A stretch of 49,390 nucleotides of DNA from a virus: positions 1-49,390 of the IMG/VR virus record IMGVR_UViG_3300042549_005756. One strand, 5' to 3'. The position numbers were made by a program, and so were the translations under genes. Of the stretch, positions 15,365-24,259 are shown one piece after another; the first letter of the stretch is position 1, and each line of letters starts with the position of its first letter. Under the pieces are notes generated by a model, which saw only the letters and a program-made list of their open reading frames with translations, ran no database searches and was not told the origin of the DNA.

Positions 15365-16831
15365 TCAATTAGTTCTCATAACAACATAGTAAGTACCGTC
15401 GACATTAATCTCATCATAACTACCATCATAACTATTCAAATCACCATAATCACCATTACTTATTAATTCTTCTTTAAGTGATTTTTCATCAACATATCTA
15501 AATATGGTTTTACTATCATAACCCATATCTTGCAAAAACCCTAAAGGGTCTCGTCTAATTTCAGCTAATTTATCTTCAACCTCAGACTCAATCATATCTT
15601 CACTAACTTCAGGTTCAATCTCATCAATTTTTTCTTGAGTTTCGTCTTTCTTTTCTTCAGCTCTTTCAATTAAATTTTGAATCTCATCATAAGCCGGTGA
15701 ATACTCGTCACTATCAATAGGAATCTCATCCTCTAATGATGATTGTTTTTCTTCCAACTCAGATATGTACACATCTAACTCATCAATATACGCTTGTAAA
15801 GTCGCGATTTCACGTTCTTGGTCATCGGTATAATCTAAGTTATTTAAATCAAAATATGCTTGAGGTTCACTACTAATATCATCATAATAATAATCTTTAA
15901 AATCATCAGCAACATCATCACCATCAATATGACGTTCAAGTGTGTCCTTACTAAAATTTTCATACCCTACATCATCAATGTAATTATCCCAATAATCATC
16001 TAACGCTTTATCAGCTTCATCAGTTGTCATAACAGAATATTCGTTAGGATTACGGAAACCACCTAAATCACGAACAATAAATGAGTTATATCCATAATCA
16101 ACAATATCATAAACGTCATAATATTCGGATTCAATTTCTTCAATTCTAGATTCTACCTCATCAATTTCATCTTGTAATGAATCAACAGTTTCGTCATCAT
16201 CAGTTTCATTGTATCGGTCTTGTAATAGTTCTAATCGTCGTTTTAACTCATCGTATTCTTCTTTGACCTCATCGGTCTTAATCATTACAGAACTATCGTT
16301 ATTTGAAAGATATTCTAATAATGCCCATCGTTTTGCCGCCTCTTCACTACTATTAAGGTCATCAAATGTCCCTTCTTCTCTATCGGCTTGCATTTCGGCA
16401 AATTTTGCGTTATATTCCTGACGTATTTTTTTATTTTCTAACTCAGAATCGTATGCTGATATTGACCCAAATTCAACACCATCTACTGATGATACCCTTG
16501 AATATGATATGTCCAACTTACCCTCAACATATTTTAATTTACCCAAATCTTTAAGATTTTTACAACTCGCCAATTTTAAATCACCCGAAACACCGGCAAG
16601 ATTACCTAAAGTTGTGATAGGTTTTGATGACAAATCCAAATCACCATCAATCCACACAAGTTTCCCTTGGAATCGTTTTAATTTAGTTACTATATCCATT
16701 CGGTTAACACCGGCAGTTAACATCGTTAAAAATTGGCCAGGTTCCATATGGTAATATTCACCTTCAACTTGTTCAACAATCGCACGAACAAACCCTTTCA
16801 AACCACTTTCAGTTAATCTAATTTTTTTCAT
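15365..16831 (-). CDS. Acidic LRR-containing protein with N-terminal LTE tag
   Basis: 488 aa from ATG 16831, MKKIRLTESGLKGFVRAIVE, the fullest example of the tag in this window. Residues about 40-115 form short leucine-rich repeats (LDLSSKPITTLGNL, LKLASCKNLKDLG, LDISYSRVSSVDG). Long acidic coiled coils with many Asp, Glu and Tyr follow. Highly acidic coiled coils fit a head-core or internal virion protein, but no homologue is identified. ATATTTAT is 4 nt upstream, and a related CTATTTATT lies further up. Confidence 0.7.
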   Translation of the reverse strand: MKKIRLTESGLKGFVRAIVEQVEGEYYHMEPGQFLTMLTAGVNRMDIVTKLKRFQGKLVWIDGDLDLSSKPITTLGNLAGVSGDLKLASCKNLKDLGKLKYVEGKLDISYSRVSSVDGVEFGSISAYDSELENKKIRQEYNAKFAEMQADREEGTFDDLNSSEEAAKRWALLEYLSNNDSSVMIKTDEVKEEYDELKRRLELLQDRYNETDDDETVDSLQDEIDEVESRIEEIESEYYDVYDIVDYGYNSFIVRDLGGFRNPNEYSVMTTDEADKALDDYWDNYIDDVGYENFSKDTLERHIDGDDVADDFKDYYYDDISSEPQAYFDLNNLDYTDDQEREIATLQAYIDELDVYISELEEKQSSLEDEIPIDSDEYSPAYDEIQNLIERAEEKKDETQEKIDEIEPEVSEDMIESEVEDKLAEIRRDPLGFLQDMGYDSKTIFRYVDEKSLKEELISNGDYGDLNSYDGSYDEINVDGTYYVVMRTN

Positions 16832-16835
16832 ATCA

Positions 16836-16843
16836 ATAAATAT
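16836..16843 (-). promoter_or_regulatory. ATATTTAT motif (minus, divergent pair)
   Basis: 4 nt before the ATG at 16831. It forms a divergent pair with 16896-16903. Confidence 0.35.
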
Positions 16844-16895
16844 CAATTATTACAATAAATAGTCCATTAAACTTTACAATTAAACCTTTTCGTTG

Positions 16896-16903
16896 ATATT
16901 TAT
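16896..16903 (+). promoter_or_regulatory. ATATTTAT motif (plus, divergent pair)
   Basis: 31 nt before the ATG at 16935. Confidence 0.35.
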
Positions 16904-16934
16904 CTATGTATAAACTTTAATAAAAAACATTAAT

Positions 16935-17090
16935 ATGGGATGTGGATGTAAAAACAAAGGAAACCAAGCACAACAACCTACAACTCAACAAGGTCAACAA
17001 CCTTCACAACCTGAAGGTCAAAAAACCAATAATCAATCTATTCAAGAGTCGATTAAAAAAGTAGTTGAGAAGTATTACACAAAAAGGTAA
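16935..17090 (+). CDS. Small MGCGCK protein
   Basis: 51 aa. The N-terminus MGCGCKNKGN is followed by a Gln/Pro/Thr linker and a C-terminal amphipathic helix (IQESIKKVVEKYYTKR). Short proteins with this Cys start recur in phage genomes. Function unknown. It is bounded by an ATATTTAT motif and a strong terminator, so it is a single-gene transcript. Confidence 0.7.
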   Translation: MGCGCKNKGNQAQQPTTQQGQQPSQPEGQKTNNQSIQESIKKVVEKYYTKR

Positions 17091-17110
17091 TGGGCTAAAA
17101 CTTATTGTAT

Positions 17111-17138
17111 AAAGGGGGTTGTTAACTCCCTTTTTTTG
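17111..17138 (+). terminator. Intrinsic terminator
   Basis: AAGGGGGTT/AACTCCCTT stem (one G-U), 3-nt loop and seven Ts, just after the small MGCGCK gene. Confidence 0.85.
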
Positions 17139-17193
17139 TTTAAACTATTTAAAGTGTTACTAAATTTCGATATTAATTATAAAAACAATTAAT

Positions 17194-18000
17194 ATGAAAT
17201 ACATAAATCCAAATTTAAATCGAGGTGTTGTCAACCTATTAGCCGACTATATTTTAAAAGAGATTAACAAAAAAGGTGATTACGATTCTGTCATTGAAGT
17301 TACCGATTGTGGTAAATTTGTTTTAGTTAATGGGATGACATCATTAGAAACCTTATTAGAACTAAACACCATTAAAACATCATTCATCAGTGAATACAAA
17401 GAAACCCTTGAAGACTTAGGGTATGGGGAATTTAACCTTATTGATTTACTTGTCTACGATGTTGACCTAAATAAGAAAGACACATTTTGGTTTGACTTCT
17501 ATAACACATCAAGACCAACCTACACTAACTTTATTATTCAACACGCAGGTTTAGATAATTCTCTTTCAATCACAAATGATTTACTATATGAGGTAAATTT
17601 CTCCAATGACGATATTGACGAATTAACCAATTTCGTTTACCCCCCATTAAGTATTAGTTCAGAATTTCCACACGGTTATAGTTTGAATATGGGTCGTTCA
17701 CATTATTACTATTCCGAGTATATCGCTCACAACATAATGAACCCAATTGTATCACAAAAACTTTCTTTTAAAATTTCCACGAGACTTGACGAGGATGAAG
17801 ATTTTATGATAGACATTAAATCCAATTCAATGTATAACGACGGTTTCGTTAAATCAATGGTTTTAGACGTATTTGACTTCGATTTAACGACTTTTAATGA
17901 GAGGTTGGAGGGTTATGACTTTTTAGATGATATTCTTCTCCCATTCGATAATAAACCTTGGTTAGTTAAAGACCGAACCAATGATTGTGTTATATTTTAA
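17194..18000 (+). CDS. Unknown 268-aa protein
   Basis: 268 aa (MKYINPNLNRGVVNLLADYI). Mixed alpha/beta with a central SHYYYSEYIAHNI and an acidic C-terminal half ending NDCVIF. No motif or family recognised. It is one of few plus-strand genes left of 43 kb and ends at a bidirectional terminator shared with the convergent glutaredoxin gene. Confidence 0.65.
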   Translation: MKYINPNLNRGVVNLLADYILKEINKKGDYDSVIEVTDCGKFVLVNGMTSLETLLELNTIKTSFISEYKETLEDLGYGEFNLIDLLVYDVDLNKKDTFWFDFYNTSRPTYTNFIIQHAGLDNSLSITNDLLYEVNFSNDDIDELTNFVYPPLSISSEFPHGYSLNMGRSHYYYSEYIAHNIMNPIVSQKLSFKISTRLDEDEDFMIDIKSNSMYNDGFVKSMVLDVFDFDLTTFNERLEGYDFLDDILLPFDNKPWLVKDRTNDCVIF

Positions 18001-18002
18001 CC

Positions 18003-18038
18003 AAAAAACCCCATTCGTTAAAAATGGGGTTTTTTTTA
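18003..18038. terminator. Bidirectional terminator between convergent genes
   Basis: AACCCCATT/AATGGGGTT stem flanked by an A run on the left and a T run on the right. It serves both 17194-18000 and the minus-strand redox operon, whose last stop codon lies in the T run. Confidence 0.9.
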
Positions 18039-18320
18039 TACCAATAAATGTTTTTTAATTATATCAATACCTTCCGATATCTCATTGAAATCTCTTTCAG
18101 GTGCGAAGAGTAATGATTTGGGTTCTTCACCAGGTGATTCGACAATCATAAATGCCGGAACATAATCATTTTCAGTAATCTCAACAAACATATCATATTC
18201 ATCTTTATGTTCGTCAATATCTCTTTCATAGAATTCGATATTTGATTCTTTAAGTTGTTCTTTCATCATTTCACAGAATGGACAACCGTTCATCGTATAA
18301 ACAATCACTAATTTATCCAT
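18036..18320 (-). CDS. Glutaredoxin-like protein
   Basis: 94 aa. CPFC active site (13-16), the typical beta-alpha start VIVYTMNGCPFC and the cis-Pro motif YVPAF. Glutaredoxins transfer electrons to ribonucleotide reductase or protein disulfides. It overlaps the thioredoxin gene by 8 nt. Having both redoxins in one operon suggests support of phage nucleotide reduction, though no reductase gene is in the window. Confidence 0.9.
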   Translation of the reverse strand: MDKLVIVYTMNGCPFCEMMKEQLKESNIEFYERDIDEHKDEYDMFVEITENDYVPAFMIVESPGEEPKSLLFAPERDFNEISEGIDIIKKHLLV

Positions 18321-18636
18321 TGATTAATATATTTTCTAAGTTTCTCAATTGAGTTTCTTGTAACAACCCTGTTTGTGTTGTGATTTCACGACCTTCTGAG
18401 AATGATTTAACAGTTGGAATACTTCTAATTCCTAATGATGCTGCAAATTCCTTATCAGATTCAACATTAAATGTGTAATAAGAAACTAACGAGTTATTAC
18501 TAATCGCATCCGCTCCAACTCTTTCAAAGATAGGTTTCATCATCTTACACGGACCACACCATTCTGCAAAGAAATCAACAACAAGTTTATCACCTTTTTT
18601 AATCTTCTCTTGTAATTCAATACTATTTATTTCCAT
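18313..18636 (-). CDS. Thioredoxin
   Basis: 107 aa. The canonical AEWCGPCK active site (Cys27 and Cys30) and cis-Pro in SIPT (72-75) are present, and the length is normal. It could reduce ribonucleotide reductase, or serve as a polymerase partner as host thioredoxin does for T7; the first is more likely. It overlaps both neighbours (8 and 14 nt), so the three genes are translationally coupled. Confidence 0.95.
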   Translation of the reverse strand: MEINSIELQEKIKKGDKLVVDFFAEWCGPCKMMKPIFERVGADAISNNSLVSYYTFNVESDKEFAASLGIRSIPTVKSFSEGREITTQTGLLQETQLRNLENILING

Positions 18637-18955
18637 TTTTCTTTTGTTTTATTATTTGGTTTATTGTAAAATCTGCAATATGTTTTTTATCTGCCTGATA
18701 CATAAAGTACACAACATTCTCATAAATCGAACCCTGAAGTTCAGTGTCCAAGTAAATATAAATACCTGACTCGTGAAAAGAATGTAATGACGCTAACACA
18801 TTATCCTCATTATCTCTAATCGAATGACTACACCAAAGTAATTCACTTCGGTTTACTAATTTTTTAAACATATTAGAATCCATTAATACTTTGGTATATG
18901 ATGGATATGATTCATATTTAGCTTTAAATAATTCTATACAATGTTTTGGTATCAT
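18623..18955 (-). CDS. Unknown 110-aa protein in the redoxin operon
   Basis: 110 aa (MIPKHCIELFKAKYESYPSY). Helical start, then strands, with a basic end (INQIIKQKKNGNK). Three Cys-free predicted strands in the middle. No family recognised. The 14-nt overlap with the thioredoxin gene suggests coupled expression. Confidence 0.65.
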   Translation of the reverse strand: MIPKHCIELFKAKYESYPSYTKVLMDSNMFKKLVNRSELLWCSHSIRDNEDNVLASLHSFHESGIYIYLDTELQGSIYENVVYFMYQADKKHIADFTINQIIKQKKNGNK

Positions 18956-18965
18956 AGTTTAATCT

Positions 18966-20672
18966 TTATAGTGGTAAATCATCAAAATCGTGTTCGGGAA
19001 AAAATGTAAATTTATTTAATTCCATTTCTTCTAATTTTTCATCCCATATAATGGTAGAATAATCCCCATTATTGTAAACAATAGCTTCAGAGTGAGTTCC
19101 CATACCCAACTTAAATTCCACGTCTTTTTGAGGTAATGTGAATAGTTTTTGTGTGTGTAAATAAGCAACTCGCTCATCTAACACCTCTAAAACCCCTGAC
19201 CAACTAATATCAGGTTGACTATTTCTTTTCGCTTTAGTCTGAACTCTTTTAATTTTTAATTCATCTTTAACAACCGTTAATGCGAATTCATTTGTTAATC
19301 GTTCATCACTATCAAACCCACCCTTTCTAAGAGATATGATGAAACAATCAGGTCGATTAATATAAGTTCTAACACAGTTGGTTTGAACTGACGACTCATT
19401 GTTATAATCATCTGTTGTTGACAATAACACAGGGTAATAAACATCACCATTAAATGATATTGGTCTTTCCACTGAACCTTGGAATTCTCGACTATATCGT
19501 CTTGTTGTTACCCCATTAGTATAACTTGAAATAAGTTTGGACCACTCATCGTGTTCATCAATAAACCCATTTAGTGTTTTTGATTTCCATTTAACCGGTT
19601 GTAATTTTTCCAATCTCGCTCTGAAATTAATGTGGTCAACGATTGTACTATAATCAAGAACTCCCGAACACACCAAAAGAAATATTTGATATATGTTATT
19701 CAGTTCACTTTTTGTGAACGGGACATTCATACTATCATCAGCAAAATACGCACCACTTTCAATTATCATCTTCAACTCACTATCAGGTTTTGACACAAGA
19801 AAATCAGTACCGAAGAACTTTGCACCCCATCTATATGCCGTCACATTAAATCTTTCAATTGTATGTAATACACGTTTTAGTTTATCACCTTTCATATCTT
19901 GAAGGTTCATAAACGCATCGACATACTTGTACCCCACCTTTTTATAATCAGGTTTTTTTGGTTGTGGGTAGACCTCAATGAGTGGTTTCCAATTGTTAGG
20001 TAGTTTGACCCCACTCGTAATTAAAAAGTGTTTATACAACGAGTATTTAGGTTCCTCGTCATACTCTTTAATACCAGGTATCGAATTAATAAATTCAATA
20101 ATCGGCTTGTCAATATCAAAATTAGGTACTTCAGTCATTGTATCCCAAAAAGACAGGTTAGTGAAAAAATTCTTAATCTTTTCCGTAATTGTCTCAATAG
20201 GGTCTTCCCACAATCCTGACCTTCTGAGTGTCTTTTTACACTTTCGTTTTAAATGGTAATTAATTAACGACCCATTATATAATGAATTTGTTTTATAATT
20301 GTAGGTTACGAAATATAACCCCGTTGATTTAATAAAATATGGTTTACCAGGTTTTCTTATCCTTTCATATAGAAACAACTTAATGGAAACTTTAGTATCA
20401 GTCCTTTCCACGGATATAATTCGTCTTGCGTGTCGGACCCCACATAATGGGTTGGCATAATTCTCTTCAAACGTTTTTTCATCCTTAGATGATTTTTTAG
20501 TTTCATCATATTCAAAATGGGGATGTTTCGCAGTACCAATACTCTTAGCCGTATACTCCCAATCCTCACCAAAAAGACTTTCGTTTTTTACTTTTTTTGG
20601 TTCCAATGAGTTGAAGTTACAATAGAAATCCGTATTGTAGTTACCAACAATATATTCATATATTTTTTCCAT
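18966..20672 (-). CDS. PcfJ-like protein
   Basis: 568 aa. The C-terminal third has QTNCVRTYINRPDCFIISLR (about 430-449), matching the HCV-x-x-Y ... I-x-L-R core of PcfJ-like proteins, which occur on plasmids and phages and have no established activity. The large N-terminal part, rich in Tyr, Lys and Pro, is not recognised. TATCTTTA, one base from the host -7 element, lies 4 nt upstream of the ATG. Confidence 0.6.
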   Translation of the reverse strand: MEKIYEYIVGNYNTDFYCNFNSLEPKKVKNESLFGEDWEYTAKSIGTAKHPHFEYDETKKSSKDEKTFEENYANPLCGVRHARRIISVERTDTKVSIKLFLYERIRKPGKPYFIKSTGLYFVTYNYKTNSLYNGSLINYHLKRKCKKTLRRSGLWEDPIETITEKIKNFFTNLSFWDTMTEVPNFDIDKPIIEFINSIPGIKEYDEEPKYSLYKHFLITSGVKLPNNWKPLIEVYPQPKKPDYKKVGYKYVDAFMNLQDMKGDKLKRVLHTIERFNVTAYRWGAKFFGTDFLVSKPDSELKMIIESGAYFADDSMNVPFTKSELNNIYQIFLLVCSGVLDYSTIVDHINFRARLEKLQPVKWKSKTLNGFIDEHDEWSKLISSYTNGVTTRRYSREFQGSVERPISFNGDVYYPVLLSTTDDYNNESSVQTNCVRTYINRPDCFIISLRKGGFDSDERLTNEFALTVVKDELKIKRVQTKAKRNSQPDISWSGVLEVLDERVAYLHTQKLFTLPQKDVEFKLGMGTHSEAIVYNNGDYSTIIWDEKLEEMELNKFTFFPEHDFDDLPL

Positions 20673-20676
20673 AGTG

Positions 20677-20684
20677 TAAAGATA
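20677..20684 (-). promoter_or_regulatory. Near-match -7 element TATCTTTA
   Basis: One mismatch to TAnnTTTG, 4 nt before the ATG at 20672, directly after the DUF932 terminator. Confidence 0.35.
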
Positions 20685-20710
20685 TAAAAAAAAGGGGGAT
20701 TTTCACCCCC
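20683..20710 (-). terminator. Intrinsic terminator of the DUF932 gene
   Basis: GGGGG/CCCCC stem around a 7-nt loop, then eight Ts on the minus strand. Confidence 0.8.
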
Positions 20711-20716
20711 GTCGTA

Positions 20717-21481
20717 TTAAAACATTTCCTCAGCCAAGTCCCAAAGTTTGGTGTTGATTCGGTTAGTATTTAAGATGTCGTTCAACGTTCTAAGTTTAGT
20801 TTTACGACCACTGTTAGATTTGTATTGAATACCACCTCTAACCCACTTCTCCTGAACCACGTTGAATACTTGCCAAAGTGAGTCTCCTTTATCCTCGTCC
20901 CTCAATGGATTCAAGATTTCTTCGTAGTCTAAAGTTGCCGGTACTGAACCTGTTTTCCAACGAACCTCCGCAGATTTTCTAACGAAGTCAATCTTCTCGT
21001 CAGTCGTCAACTCTCTCCCCATCATTCGGTTAACTGAACCTTCGATGATTGGTAGTCTTTTTGAGAAGTCCTCAGTCAATCGTTTAACATCTTCTAACTC
21101 GAAACCTGTATGTCTTACTCTGAAAGCCTCAGATAACGCCGTAGGTACTGTTAATCCGTTAGCACATACTAATCGGTGTAAACCCGCCTTAATGTTTAAC
21201 GTCGCCATACCATTGTGTGAGTTAGACACTATCGCTTCAATCAATGTGTCACCAACGTTTGGTAATTCACCATTACGGAACTTGATTTCGTGTAATCCGT
21301 GGACACCTTTCCCTGTTTGTTTTACACTCGCAATCTCCCACCCCTCTCTTTGGAAGTTCTCTACGATATCCACTGTTGGAACGAATGTGTATCTGTTAGA
21401 TACTTTTGGTGATGGACTTGTAGCGAATACAGATGGTGCTACTTCTTTAACTTGGTCTAAGGTCATAATCGCGTTTCTCAT
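20717..21481 (-). CDS. DUF932 (phage/plasmid-like) protein
   Basis: 254 aa from ATG 21481 (MRNAIMTLDQVKEVAPSVFA); a longer frame starts at a TTG within the promoter. YTFVPTVDIVENFQREGWEI, KGVHGLHEIKFRNG, IVSNSHNGMATLNIKAGLHR and LVCANGL are hallmarks of DUF932, common on phages and plasmids and of unknown function. It stands alone between a host-like promoter and a terminator. Confidence 0.92.
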   Translation of the reverse strand: MRNAIMTLDQVKEVAPSVFATSPSPKVSNRYTFVPTVDIVENFQREGWEIASVKQTGKGVHGLHEIKFRNGELPNVGDTLIEAIVSNSHNGMATLNIKAGLHRLVCANGLTVPTALSEAFRVRHTGFELEDVKRLTEDFSKRLPIIEGSVNRMMGRELTTDEKIDFVRKSAEVRWKTGSVPATLDYEEILNPLRDEDKGDSLWQVFNVVQEKWVRGGIQYKSNSGRKTKLRTLNDILNTNRINTKLWDLAEEMF

Positions 21482-21502
21482 ATCTTTATCGTTTTGGTTT
21501 AA

Positions 21503-21510
21503 CAAAGATA
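21503..21510 (-). promoter_or_regulatory. Host-like -7 element TATCTTTG
   Basis: Exact TAnnTTTG match 21 nt before the DUF932 ATG. Confidence 0.6.
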
Positions 21511-21540
21511 CACACTTTTTTGAATTGGCACCATAACTTC

Positions 21541-21573
21541 AAAAAAAAAATCCCCCAATTTTTTTGGGGGATT
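21541..21573 (-). terminator. Intrinsic terminator
   Basis: 10-bp perfect stem AATCCCCCAA/TTGGGGGATT with a 5-T loop and ten consecutive As on the plus strand (Ts on the minus strand). It ends the 21577-21870 unit. Confidence 0.9.
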
Positions 21574-21576
21574 ATT

Positions 21577-21870
21577 TTAGTTCAAACAAAATGAACCGTA
21601 TTTTGTTTTTTGGAATAGTTTGTTGATTCGTTTAACTTCTTCAGGTGGTATTTCCCCACTTTTAAGTTCAACTACGATTTCAATCAATTGTTGTCGTGTC
21701 ACTGAAATATCTTCACCTTTCTCAAGATTCTTATAACATTGCTCTTCAACTTTGTTATAGAAATCGTTTACCAACACATCACCAAGTAACTCGGTTAAAT
21801 CATTAGGGTTTTTATCAAAAAACGTTTTAAAATGATTTAAATAAATATCAACATCAACATTCTTCATCAT
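21577..21870 (-). CDS. Unknown 97-aa helical protein
   Basis: 97 aa (MMKNVDVDIYLNHFKTFFDK), predicted all-helical, with IEIVVELKSGEIPPEEVKRI near the end. No recognised family. It follows the LRR gene by 20 nt and is probably in the same transcript. Confidence 0.65.
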   Translation of the reverse strand: MMKNVDVDIYLNHFKTFFDKNPNDLTELLGDVLVNDFYNKVEEQCYKNLEKGEDISVTRQQLIEIVVELKSGEIPPEEVKRINKLFQKTKYGSFCLN

Positions 21871-21890
21871 ATATTTTGTTTTAATTATAA

Positions 21891-23282
21891 TTACATTACA
21901 GTGAAGAACATAGGAGCATCTTCTTCAAGTTTCTCTCTAAGTCTTTCAGGTATCTTAACACTTGGATTTGAATCTACCAATACTAAGAAATTCAACATAT
22001 CAGCATCTGCAACACTTTCAGGAATTGCTTCCAATTGTTTGTTTTCAGTTAATGATAAGAAATACAAGTTTGGCATTCTATCGAATACATCAGGTAATGT
22101 TTTCACTAAGTTAGTGAACATTATTGATTGTAAATCGGTAAACTTACCTAAACTTTCAGGAACATCAAGTGCGATGTTTTCTTTTGAAGTATTGTTTATA
22201 TGTAATTTATCAATATCAGATGGTAAACTTTCGAATAACTCATTAAACCCGTATAACGCTACGAATTTACCCGCTGAACTGTTAGGGTAATTAATATCAA
22301 CTGTTTTTGAGTTATTTGACACTAAACCTTTTGCGAATTCTTGTTTAAACTCATCTTTAAATTCAGACAATGGTCCATTTAACAATTCAACCAAATTTAC
22401 TCTATGGTCCATTCTGTCCATAAATTGGTCAGATGGGAAGTGGAATTGGAATCTTTCTTGAGGTAATCCTGTTCTTTTACCAACCAAACCTTTATCATCA
22501 TTTGCTAAGATAACATATAATGGACCTTGTTTAGCGTAAGTCATAAAGTAGTTTGAACCCGGAGGTGAAGTACACCAATGTGACTCACCATTTTGGTAAT
22601 CATAATAACCACCATACCAAGATGCCGCCTCACGTTGTAAGTCACCTGTTCCTTCAATTTTAATTAAAGTATAGTCACTACCAACTTTCATAACCTCAGC
22701 ACCTGGATGTGAATAACCTTCACGTTCTTTTCGAATGTCTTTCTTTAAACTTTCTTTATTTTTCTTAGCAACAACATCTTCAGGAATTGATGTGATAACT
22801 CTAGTTAACGACATTGGTGTTAACTTATTAATGTCACGACTTTCCTGTGGGATATGTGCTTTATATGATTCAAACTTTTTAAGTAAGTCATTTAGTTTAA
22901 ATAAATCCTCAAGGTATCGTCTACGGAATTCTTTAACAATCGCCTTATATTCAGGTGATTTTGGGTCAAGACCTTCAATATCACCAATTTCCGCTAGTTC
23001 TTCGTTGGAAGGTTTAACCAAACTTTTAAGTAACCATTGAGTAAATTTACCAACCTTTACTTTCTCCATATCCTCAACAGACGCACCTTCAACATCAAAG
23101 TTCTCAGGCATTTGGACTGTAGGGTCAGCAAAAATCACTTGTTTTAATATCTCGAAAGGTAGGGCTCCTTTGGCTTTTTTAGTAGGGTCGTTACTTGGTA
23201 CTGGTTTTACCAATTTATCGTATAATACTTGAAATCTTGATTGTTCAACAATTAAGTTTGAAAGTAATGAAGTTATTCTCAT
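21891..23282 (-). CDS. Protein with WCTS domain and C-terminal LRRs
   Basis: 463 aa from ATG 23282 (MRITSLLSNLIVEQSRF). A helical region (15-150) is followed by a domain with the pattern ESHWCTSPPGSNYF and KQGPLYVILAND (about 230-265), which recurs in phage proteins and recalls the PcfJ core, and then leucine-rich repeats (about 360-455: LHINNTSKENIALDVPESL, LVKTLPDVF, LEAIPESV). The first residues (LLSNLIVEQ) resemble the second half of the N-terminal tag. Probably virion-associated; no activity is known. Confidence 0.68.
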   Translation of the reverse strand: MRITSLLSNLIVEQSRFQVLYDKLVKPVPSNDPTKKAKGALPFEILKQVIFADPTVQMPENFDVEGASVEDMEKVKVGKFTQWLLKSLVKPSNEELAEIGDIEGLDPKSPEYKAIVKEFRRRYLEDLFKLNDLLKKFESYKAHIPQESRDINKLTPMSLTRVITSIPEDVVAKKNKESLKKDIRKEREGYSHPGAEVMKVGSDYTLIKIEGTGDLQREAASWYGGYYDYQNGESHWCTSPPGSNYFMTYAKQGPLYVILANDDKGLVGKRTGLPQERFQFHFPSDQFMDRMDHRVNLVELLNGPLSEFKDEFKQEFAKGLVSNNSKTVDINYPNSSAGKFVALYGFNELFESLPSDIDKLHINNTSKENIALDVPESLGKFTDLQSIMFTNLVKTLPDVFDRMPNLYFLSLTENKQLEAIPESVADADMLNFLVLVDSNPSVKIPERLREKLEEDAPMFFTVM

Positions 23283-23298
23283 AATTTTATTTTTATTA

Positions 23299-23306
23299 AT
23301 AAATAT
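23299..23306 (-). promoter_or_regulatory. ATATTTAT motif, candidate phage promoter
   Basis: 16 nt before the ATG at 23282. Confidence 0.5.
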
Positions 23307-23345
23307 TTCAGTTTTCAAAAATAGTCATAATTTTTAAAATAACTA

Positions 23346-24191
23346 TTAAATACTATAATTCATCACTAACAATTCTTCCCCCATACTTTGAGTTTTACCT
23401 TTCTTAGCCGCGGCTGCTTTAGCGAATAACTTACTTTCCCAAACGTATTCATCCTTTGGGAACCACTCAGATAATAATGGGAAATCATAATAAGATAATG
23501 AAAATTTACCCTTCATATCTTTTAAAACATTCGCTAACCTTTCGTGGTCTTCTCTATCAAAATCGTGATTAGAGTAATAGTTCTCAGTCTTCCAATATGG
23601 TGGGTCAGTATAGAAGTACGTTTTAGGTCCATCATATTTAGTAATAACATCAGCAAAATCCATATTCTCAACCTCAGTAATTTTTAAGAAGTGCTCCAAC
23701 CAATCAGGTTTAGATAACTTATCACGGAATGTTAAGTATTTTGATTTGTACTTACCTTTAAGGTCGATATACGAACTCTTTTCAGGTTTTGACCCTGAAA
23801 ATACTTGAGTTATAACATATACATATTTTGCCGCAGTCTGATAATCACCAGGGGTTACGCTGAAATTCTCCGCAAATATTTCAGCCTGAAACCTGTTAAA
23901 TAATTCTTTTAGATGAGGTGGAGTAACTTCAACCCCCACTTGCTGGCATTCAAATGAATTAATCGCATTCAACAATTCTGTTGGGTTCTGTAAACATTTA
24001 AACAGATTATAATTCAATGGATTAAAATCATTGTAAACAACCTTGGTTAAGTTGGGGTATTTTTTTAGGTCCATATTGTAGAATACCCAAAACATACCAC
24101 TAAATGGTTCGACATATGTTTCAATGTCATTTGGGATAAATGGAACAATCCATTTCCCTATCTTACTTTTCCCTCCGATGTAACTTAGCAT
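23346..24191 (-). CDS. D12-class DNA adenine methylase (Dam family)
   Basis: 281 aa. It starts with the family signature YIGGKSKIGKWI, has motif I TYVEPFSGMFWV (25-36) binding S-adenosylmethionine, and the catalytic DPPYW (196-200). Alpha-class N6-adenine methylases of this kind often modify GATC, but I could find no GATC in the window, so this enzyme probably has another target or acts on host DNA. It has no restriction partner here. Confidence 0.93.
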   Translation of the reverse strand: MLSYIGGKSKIGKWIVPFIPNDIETYVEPFSGMFWVFYNMDLKKYPNLTKVVYNDFNPLNYNLFKCLQNPTELLNAINSFECQQVGVEVTPPHLKELFNRFQAEIFAENFSVTPGDYQTAAKYVYVITQVFSGSKPEKSSYIDLKGKYKSKYLTFRDKLSKPDWLEHFLKITEVENMDFADVITKYDGPKTYFYTDPPYWKTENYYSNHDFDREDHERLANVLKDMKGKFSLSYYDFPLLSEWFPKDEYVWESKLFAKAAAAKKGKTQSMGEELLVMNYSI

Positions 24192-24259
24192 ACTTTTTTT
24201 ATGTAAGAATAGTTATTATAATTCCCCAAATCAACCTTGAAATTAGTTTATTTGTATTT

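Noticed and set aside
21482-21505. TTG start for the DUF932 gene
   Set aside because: The TTG is part of the TATCTTTG promoter element; the ATG at 21481 fits the family start. The same reasoning applies at 2478 and 34965.
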